Below, piece after piece: positions 59,372 through 64,000 of a DNA stretch of 64,000 nt. The stretch comes from Actinomyces denticolens. GTDB taxonomy: Bacteria; Actinomycetota; Actinomycetes; Actinomycetales; Actinomycetaceae. The position numbers and the translations under genes were made by a program. A model generated the notes under the pieces. That model saw only the letters and a program-made list of their open reading frames with translations, had not been told where the DNA came from and searched no databases. The stretch's first letter is position 1, and each line of letters begins with the position of its first letter. Where the stretch lies: the NCBI RefSeq assembly GCF_002072185.1, contig NZ_MVIW01000004.1:1-64000 (forward strand). The letters run 5' to 3'.

Positions 59372-59674
59372 GAGGGTTCCTCCTCGGCCGGTCAGGCCCC
59401 AGCGGGCCGCGCGGGCCCCGCCGAGGGCACGTCCTTCGGCTGGTCGCGGCGGATTATGGCGGTAGGGACGCGATCGTGTTGAGGCGTCCCAGGTCAGGAA
59501 TAGGAAGAATGATGGCACTTCGACGCGCCTAGCACGCGGGAGCCACGCGACTCAAGGGCTGAGGGGAATCCCACGAGACGCGCTGACGCGCGCCGCGAGG
59601 CCCCCGAATTGTGCGCGTCATGGCAGGATGGGGGCATCCCGTGCGTGCGCGCGGGACCGACCGAAGGAGTATTC
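59372..59674. other. 303-bp divergent region between the DeoR regulator and nadD
   Basis: The region holds both upstream sequences and an AAGGAG site (59664-59669) for nadD. I see no clear promoter pair and no repeat. Confidence 0.45.
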
Positions 59675-60397
59675 GTGCTCAAGAGCGCTGATGAGGCGGG
59701 CGTGGCGCAAGGAGCGCCGCGCCGGCTGCGCATCGGCATCATGGGCGGCACCTTCGATCCCATTCACCACGGGCACCTGGTGGCGGCGAGCGAGGTACAG
59801 CACGCCTTCGACCTCGATGAGGTGATCTTCGTCCCGACGGCGACGCAGCCCTTCAAGAAGGACCGCCGAGTCTCTCCCGCGGAGCACCGCTACCTCATGA
59901 CGGTCATCGCCACCGCCTCCAACCCGCGGTTCACCGTGTCCCGGGTCGATATCGACCGCGGGGGCACCACGTACACGATCGACACCCTGCATGACATCGC
60001 CGCGAAATACCCTGGCGCCGAGCTCTACTTCATCACTGGAGCCGACGCGCTCGCGCAGATCCTCACATGGAAGGACAACGAAGAGATCTTTGAGCTCGCC
60101 CAACTCGTGGGCGTGACCCGGCCGGGCCACGCCCTGACGGATATGGGCCTGCCTGAGGACAGGGTCTCCCTCATGGAGGTCCCCGCGATGAGCATCTCAT
60201 CAACGGACTGCCGTGAGCGAGTGAGTGACGGGGGGCCTGTGTGGTACCTCGTGCCCGACGGGGTGGTTCAGTACATTCGCAAGTACGGCCTCTACCGTAG
60301 GGCCGGGCGGGCGTCATCGACGACGTCGATGACCGCACGCGTCGCGCGAGAGCAGTCGCTCAGGAAGGAGAACGACGGTGAGCCCGGAGCCCACTGA
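59675..60397 (+). CDS. nadD: nicotinate-nucleotide adenylyltransferase
   Basis: NadD converts nicotinate mononucleotide to its dinucleotide in NAD synthesis. The 240-residue protein starts at a GTG behind AAGGAG, then M-L-K-S-A-D-E-A. The nucleotidyltransferase motif [12 protein letters not shown] and the end motif I-S-S-T-D-C-R are present. A 35-residue basic tail follows. The stop overlaps the next gene by 20 bases. Confidence 0.94.
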   Translation: MLKSADEAGVAQGAPRRLRIGIMGGTFDPIHHGHLVAASEVQHAFDLDEVIFVPTATQPFKKDRRVSPAEHRYLMTVIATASNPRFTVSRVDIDRGGTTYTIDTLHDIAAKYPGAELYFITGADALAQILTWKDNEEIFELAQLVGVTRPGHALTDMGLPEDRVSLMEVPAMSISSTDCRERVSDGGPVWYLVPDGVVQYIRKYGLYRRAGRASSTTSMTARVAREQSLRKENDGEPGAH

Positions 60398-62192
60398 CGC
60401 CACGACATCCGATTCTACAGGCGACCCGAACCACTCCAGCCGCCGGTCCATCCGGCAGGCGGAGCGCGAGGCGGAGCGCGAGGCGATCCTCACCGGTCAG
60501 CAGCCCCTCCTGACCCGGCGGGAGATGAAGCGCCTGCGCGAGGAGGCCGAGGCGCTGCGCGCCGCCGTCGCCGCGGGTGAGATCACCATCGAGCAGGCCC
60601 GGGCGCTCCAGGACCCGCTGGCCGACGAGCACAACATCACGATCTCCTCGTCCTCGGCGGCCTCCTCGGCCGAGGCCGCGGGCGGATCCCACGACTACTC
60701 CGCCTCGGAGGGAGCGCTCGGCGTCGGTCACGGCTCCGGGCCGGAGGGCCCCGACGAGCCCGTCGCGACCCCCGGTGGCGGTGTCGTCGCCGAGCCCGCC
60801 GCGACCGAGGTGAGGGGGACGTCCTCGGCGGGGGTCGACTCCTGGCAGTACAGCTCCGCGCCGCCCGCGGGGCGCGCCGGGGACTCATCGGAGCACTCGG
60901 CGCCGGCCGATGAGCGCCACGGCCGCACGAGCCACGCGGCGGCCGCCCGGGCCGAGGAGCCCGCGGCCGGCCATGATGACGGCCCCTCCGAGGTCGCGGA
61001 GCTCCCGTGGGTGCGGGCCTGGTACGCCAGCCCCCAGGTCGCCCCTCCCGGCACATCCTCGGCCGCCGCGAGCGGGCCCGCCGATCCGTCCCCGAGGCCG
61101 CACGACGACGCCGGAGAGGCCCCCTCGTCCTCCGCGTCCCACGCGCCCGGGCGCACTCAGGGCGAGCAGACGACGGCGCGCGAGCAGCAGATCGGCTCGG
61201 CCGACTCGTTGAGCGCGGATCAAGTCGCAGAGATCTCCGAGGCGGAGACCGGGGTTCTGCCCGCGTCCGAGCTCCCACTCACCCAGGACGGCGCGGGTCA
61301 GATGGCGCCGTCGGCGGGTCTGGGATCCGGCAGCGCCGGCGAGCAGAGTCCGCCGACATCCCCCTCGCGGCGCTCGCTCATGGAGCGGGGCGCGCAGGCC
61401 GACTCCCCGAGTACCGCTCAGCAGTCCACGTCGCCCCAGCCGCAGCGCGGCTGGCAGCCGCCTCAGGCCGACCGGGGCTACGAGCCCACCTGGCGGGCGG
61501 CCGCCCGCGAAGGCTCCGGGCTCGATTCCCCGCGGGCCGGGACCTCCTCGGCTCCGGGGGAGGGGACGCCCACCGCCGCGCAGCCCGGCGGCGCGACGGC
61601 GGAGCCCTCGGCCCCCAGCGCCCTCCGCCGTCCCATCGTGCGCATCCCGGCGGCCGCCCAGGGCGTCCGCACGATGAACTCCAGCACCGGCAGGCTCAGC
61701 TCCGTCCAACCCGTCGACGAGGACTTCGATGGGATCGACTCCCCGCAGTGGCGCGCCCTGCGCTCCGGGGACGAGGCCCCGCTCGAGGCCGGGGCCTCCG
61801 TCCCCGCCGGGCCCGCCGACACCGTGGTGACCAGGGTGCCCGCGGATCTGAGGGATGATCCTGCGGGAGATCCCTCCTATGTCGTCCCCTCGCCCTACGG
61901 CACTTACGGCGGCTACAACGAGCCGGCCGCGCCGACGGCCCCCGCCGCGGCCGAACCGCAGTCCGGTCAGCCCTCCCTCGGGGTCCAGCCCTCCGCCGAG
62001 TCCTGGGAGGACGTGACGCGCGCGGGCAAGGACTCCTCGGGCTCCCCCGCCAGCCGTCGGACGCTCGCCTTCTTCTTCGCCCTCGTCCTGGCGGTCGTCA
62101 TCCTGATCATCATCTGGTTCGTCGCCACGCAGCTGGGCGGCTCCTCGGTCAATGCCGAGGCGGCGCCCTCCTGGACGCCCCTCCTGACCTGA
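60378..62192 (+). CDS. disordered protein with C-terminal membrane helix, unknown function
   Basis: I do not recognise this 604-residue protein. It begins with a charged helical region ([15 protein letters not shown] to about residue 75). A very long Ala/Ser/Pro/Glu-rich stretch without predicted structure follows (about 80-555). A basic patch precedes one strong membrane helix (about 561-583: [19 protein letters not shown]), and 20 residues follow on the far side. No signal peptide is seen, so the bulk should be cytoplasmic. The GTG start lies within nadD, and rsfS follows 77 bases downstream. Confidence 0.8.
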   Translation: MSPEPTDATTSDSTGDPNHSSRRSIRQAEREAEREAILTGQQPLLTRREMKRLREEAEALRAAVAAGEITIEQARALQDPLADEHNITISSSSAASSAEAAGGSHDYSASEGALGVGHGSGPEGPDEPVATPGGGVVAEPAATEVRGTSSAGVDSWQYSSAPPAGRAGDSSEHSAPADERHGRTSHAAAARAEEPAAGHDDGPSEVAELPWVRAWYASPQVAPPGTSSAAASGPADPSPRPHDDAGEAPSSSASHAPGRTQGEQTTAREQQIGSADSLSADQVAEISEAETGVLPASELPLTQDGAGQMAPSAGLGSGSAGEQSPPTSPSRRSLMERGAQADSPSTAQQSTSPQPQRGWQPPQADRGYEPTWRAAAREGSGLDSPRAGTSSAPGEGTPTAAQPGGATAEPSAPSALRRPIVRIPAAAQGVRTMNSSTGRLSSVQPVDEDFDGIDSPQWRALRSGDEAPLEAGASVPAGPADTVVTRVPADLRDDPAGDPSYVVPSPYGTYGGYNEPAAPTAPAAAEPQSGQPSLGVQPSAESWEDVTRAGKDSSGSPASRRTLAFFFALVLAVVILIIIWFVATQLGGSSVNAEAAPSWTPLLT

Positions 62193-62269
62193 TCGCGTCG
62201 GCCCGGTGGCCACCGCGCGGCCCATCGGGTCATAATCCGCCATACTCGCCCACCCCCGGAAGGAGCCCC

Positions 62270-62692
62270 ATGGCCGCAACCGAACGCGCCGTCGAGCTGA
62301 CGATCGCCGCCGCGCGCGCGGCCGCTGAGAAGAAGGCGGAGGAGAGCATCGCGATCGACGTCTCCGAGCGCCTGGCCCTCACCGACGTCTTCCTCGTGCT
62401 CTCCGGTGGCGGCGACCGGCAGGTGCGCGCGATCGTCGACGCCGTCGAGGAGGCCATGGCGCGCGCCGGCGCCAAGCGCCGGATGCGGGAGGGCCTCGAG
62501 GAGGCCCACTGGGTGCTCCTGGACTACGACGAGCTCATGATCCACGTCCAGCAGGCTGAGGACCGGGAGTACTACGGCCTGGAGCGCCTCTGGAAGGACT
62601 GCCCCCTCATCGCACTGCCCCCGGAGCTCGCCGGGATCGCCCGGGCGGCTGAGGCTCCCGAGGCTCCCGCGACAAGCGGGGCCCGGGGATGA
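62270..62692 (+). CDS. rsfS: ribosome silencing factor RsfS
   Basis: RsfS binds L14 and blocks subunit joining when nutrients are short. The 140-residue protein has the family core D-V-S-E-R-L-A-L-T-D-V-F-L-V, E-E-A-H-W-V-L-L-D-Y-D-E-L-M-I-H-V and Y-Y-G-L-E-R-L-W. The ATG follows GGAAGGAG. nadD-rsfS-phosphatase is a common actinobacterial order. Confidence 0.95.
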   Translation: MAATERAVELTIAAARAAAEKKAEESIAIDVSERLALTDVFLVLSGGGDRQVRAIVDAVEEAMARAGAKRRMREGLEEAHWVLLDYDELMIHVQQAEDREYYGLERLWKDCPLIALPPELAGIARAAEAPEAPATSGARG

Positions 62693-62705
62693 ATCCGGCA
62701 CGGCT

Positions 62706-63374
62706 ATGACCGACATCATCCTGTGGCGCCATGGGCAGACCGACTACAACGTGGGGCGCCGTGTCCAGGGCCGGGTGGACATCCCCCTCAACGCCGTCGG
62801 CCGGGCCCAGGCCGAGGCCGGCGCCGAGCTGCTGGCCGATGTCCTGCGCTCCCCGGGCGGCGCGCATGAGGCGGAAGGCGGGGCGTCAGCGCCCTGCACG
62901 ATCGTCTCCTCACCGCTTCGCCGGGCCCGGGCGACGGCGCAGGCGCTGGCCGCGCGCCTCGCCGTGGAGGTGACGACGCATCCCGGGCTCGCCGAGCGCG
63001 ACTTCGGGCAGTGGGAGGGGCTCACTGTCGAGGAGATCGAGTCCGGCTGGCCCGACGCCTACGCCATGTGGCGCACGGGGCATGACCCCCAGGGCGTCGA
63101 GGTCGAGCCCCGCAGTGCTGTGGGCCGGCGCTTCAGCGACGCCGTCAGGAGCCTCGCCGCGACTGCGGGTCAGGGGCCGCTCGTCGTCGTCGCGCACGGA
63201 TCGGCCATCACTCAGGGCACGACGGCGCTGCTGGGCATGGACGCTTCCAGCTGGTTCGGGCTTCGGGGCCTGGACAACGCCCACTGGGCGCGACTGCGCT
63301 CCTCCCATCGCACCCCCGGATGGGAGCTCCGGGACTGGAACGCCGGCGCCGAGCCGACGGCCCTGCTGCCCTGA
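62706..63374 (+). CDS. histidine phosphatase (phosphoglycerate mutase superfamily)
   Basis: The 222-residue cytoplasmic enzyme has the catalytic L-W-R-H-G-Q-T-D-Y-N at the N-terminus, Glu in A-E-R-D-F-G-Q-W-E-G-L and the second histidine in V-V-V-A-H-G-S. In mycobacteria the homologue after rsfS is glucosyl-3-phosphoglycerate phosphatase (GpgP), but the substrate cannot be read from sequence. It starts 13 bases after rsfS. Confidence 0.9.
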   Translation: MTDIILWRHGQTDYNVGRRVQGRVDIPLNAVGRAQAEAGAELLADVLRSPGGAHEAEGGASAPCTIVSSPLRRARATAQALAARLAVEVTTHPGLAERDFGQWEGLTVEEIESGWPDAYAMWRTGHDPQGVEVEPRSAVGRRFSDAVRSLAATAGQGPLVVVAHGSAITQGTTALLGMDASSWFGLRGLDNAHWARLRSSHRTPGWELRDWNAGAEPTALLP

Positions 63375-63482
63375 GGCACGCGCCCCGCGCGGCTCGGTGA
63401 GCCAGCACACGTGCGGTGGATTTGCCCAGGAGCCCGCGAGTCCATAGAGTTGTCCGCGTCGCCCGGCGGGTGGCGCCCGTGA

Positions 63483-63555
63483 GGGGCTATGGCGCAGTTG
63501 GTAGCGCGCTTCCATGGCATGGAAGAGGTCGGGGGTTCGAATCCCCCTAGCTCCA
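63483..63555 (+). tRNA. tRNA-Ala (GGC), copy 1
   Basis: The 73-base sequence folds into a cloverleaf: acceptor GGGGCTA with TAGCTCC (one G-U pair), anticodon stem CTTCC/GGAAG around the loop ATGGCAT, and T-arm GGGGG-TTCGAAT-CCCCC. The anticodon GGC reads GCC alanine codons. CCA is not encoded. Confidence 0.97.
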
Positions 63556-63590
63556 CGATCCGATCGGCTCCGCCGTGAGGGCATCCCTTC

Positions 63591-63663
63591 GGGGCTATGG
63601 CGCAGTTGGTAGCGCGCTTCCATGGCATGGAAGAGGTCGGGGGTTCGAATCCCCCTAGCTCCA
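63591..63663 (+). tRNA. tRNA-Ala (GGC), copy 2
   Basis: It is identical to copy 1 over all 73 bases, 35 bases downstream. CCA is not encoded, although the following bases are CCC. A strong hairpin at 63670-63720 closes the pair. Confidence 0.97.
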
Positions 63664-63669
63664 CCCCTC

Positions 63670-63720
63670 GCACGAGGCCCGAATCCCTCCATCATCGATG
63701 ATTGGATTCGGGCCTCGTGC
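63670..63720 (+). terminator. terminator hairpin after the tRNA-Ala pair
   Basis: Positions 63670-63686 and 63704-63720 are exact 17-bp reverse complements. The 17-base loop contains the palindrome ATCATCGATGAT, which could extend the stem. There is no T-tract. Confidence 0.65.
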
Positions 63721-63998
63721 GCACCTGGGCCCAGATGAGGGCCTCGGTGCTGGGCTCATAGCGCGCTTCGCGTTGATGGGGTTGGATTTTGTTGATATTG
63801 CGGGATTCCGCCGCGTTGGGGTCGGTTCGTTCCAGGCCCGATCGCGCGCCATCGCAATCCTCATGCCAAGGGCTGTCCGCTCCAGCGCTTCCGCGGCCCC
63901 TTCATCCACCCGCGGGCTCGACATACCCCCACCCCCTGAGGGTAGCCTCACCTGTGGTGTGAGGGCGCCCCGCCCGATCGCCGGATGAAGGAGACGGC
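63721..63998. other. non-coding region before the gene at the window edge
   Basis: These bases contain an AT-richer patch near 63775-63805, an iron-box-like site at 63937-63955 and a GAAGGAGAC ribosome-binding site at 63986-63994. The final two bases (63999-64000) are AT, the start of a probable ATG whose gene lies beyond the window. Confidence 0.55.
63937..63955 (+). promoter_or_regulatory. DtxR/IdeR-like iron box
   Basis: The 19 bases from TGAGGGTAGCCTCACC to 63955 match the IdeR consensus TTAGGTTAGSCTAACCTAA at 14 positions, including the TAGCCT core and the AGG and ACCT halves. It lies about 45 bases upstream of the gene starting at 63999, so iron repression of that gene is possible. TAGCCT also resembles the -10 elements seen in this window. 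Confidence 0.5.
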
Positions 63999-64000
63999 AT

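Noticed and set aside
63655-63951. 98-residue minus-strand frame after the tRNA genes
   Set aside because: It runs through the tRNA hairpin and the iron-box region, lacks a domain and shows no clear ribosome-binding site.

Overview
The window is high-GC (roughly 70 percent) bacterial chromosome. It is gene-dense, with many overlapping stop/start pairs. The gene set points to an actinobacterium, most likely Actinomyces or a close relative in the Actinomycetaceae: NdgR/LtbR next to leuCD, PimB-type mannosyltransferase, a SepIVA-like coiled-coil protein, DUF177-rnc-mutM, rplU-rpmA-obg-proBA-nadD-rsfS, an LPXTG pilin-like adhesin and System II cytochrome c maturation. The genus is an inference from gene content only.

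Layout. 1-2012: LysM protein end, nrdR, and pimB facing it. 2039-8952: one 2169-residue HEPN / transglutaminase-like / DUF4011-SF1 helicase / nuclease / DUF3320 protein, flanked by an imperfect 31-bp inverted repeat made of 12-bp iterons at 22-bp spacing; this is the most accessory-looking part. 8971-15376: ltbR divergent from leuCD-murA-plsC-gpsA, with an unusual 10-bp tandem array between ltbR and leuC. 15427-18792: an AMIN-like lipoprotein and a sortase-anchored adhesin. 18830-21209: ddl-thiL. 21598-23198: an OmpA-family lipoprotein with different codon use, split by a frameshift at a run of eight G. 23436-33041: rpmB, a FakA-like kinase subunit, recG, a vapBC pair, rsmD, coaD, a SepIVA-like gene, DUF177, rnc and mutM. 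33096-42163: a NarL-type response regulator facing a GAF histidine kinase whose gene overlaps cydC, then cydD, cydB and cydA. 42672-45296: RNase E/G. 45487-52490: nrfHA with a seven-gene cytochrome c assembly module, placed between rne and rplU. 52686-63374: rplU, rpmA, obg, proB, proA, a DeoR regulator, nadD, a disordered membrane protein, rsfS and a histidine phosphatase. 63483-63663: two identical tRNA-Ala(GGC) genes, then a strong hairpin and a DtxR/IdeR-like iron box upstream of a gene that begins at the window edge.

How it works together. Cytochrome bd oxidase (cydAB with its CydDC exporter) and cytochrome c nitrite reductase (nrfHA with CcdA, ResB, CcsB and a ResA-like thioredoxin) suggest a facultative or microaerophilic organism that respires oxygen at low tension and reduces nitrite to ammonium. 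The adjacent two-component pair could link oxygen or redox state to these genes. Several genes carry a TAGNNT hexamer exactly 6 nt before the start codon and lack a Shine-Dalgarno sequence, as expected for leaderless transcripts.
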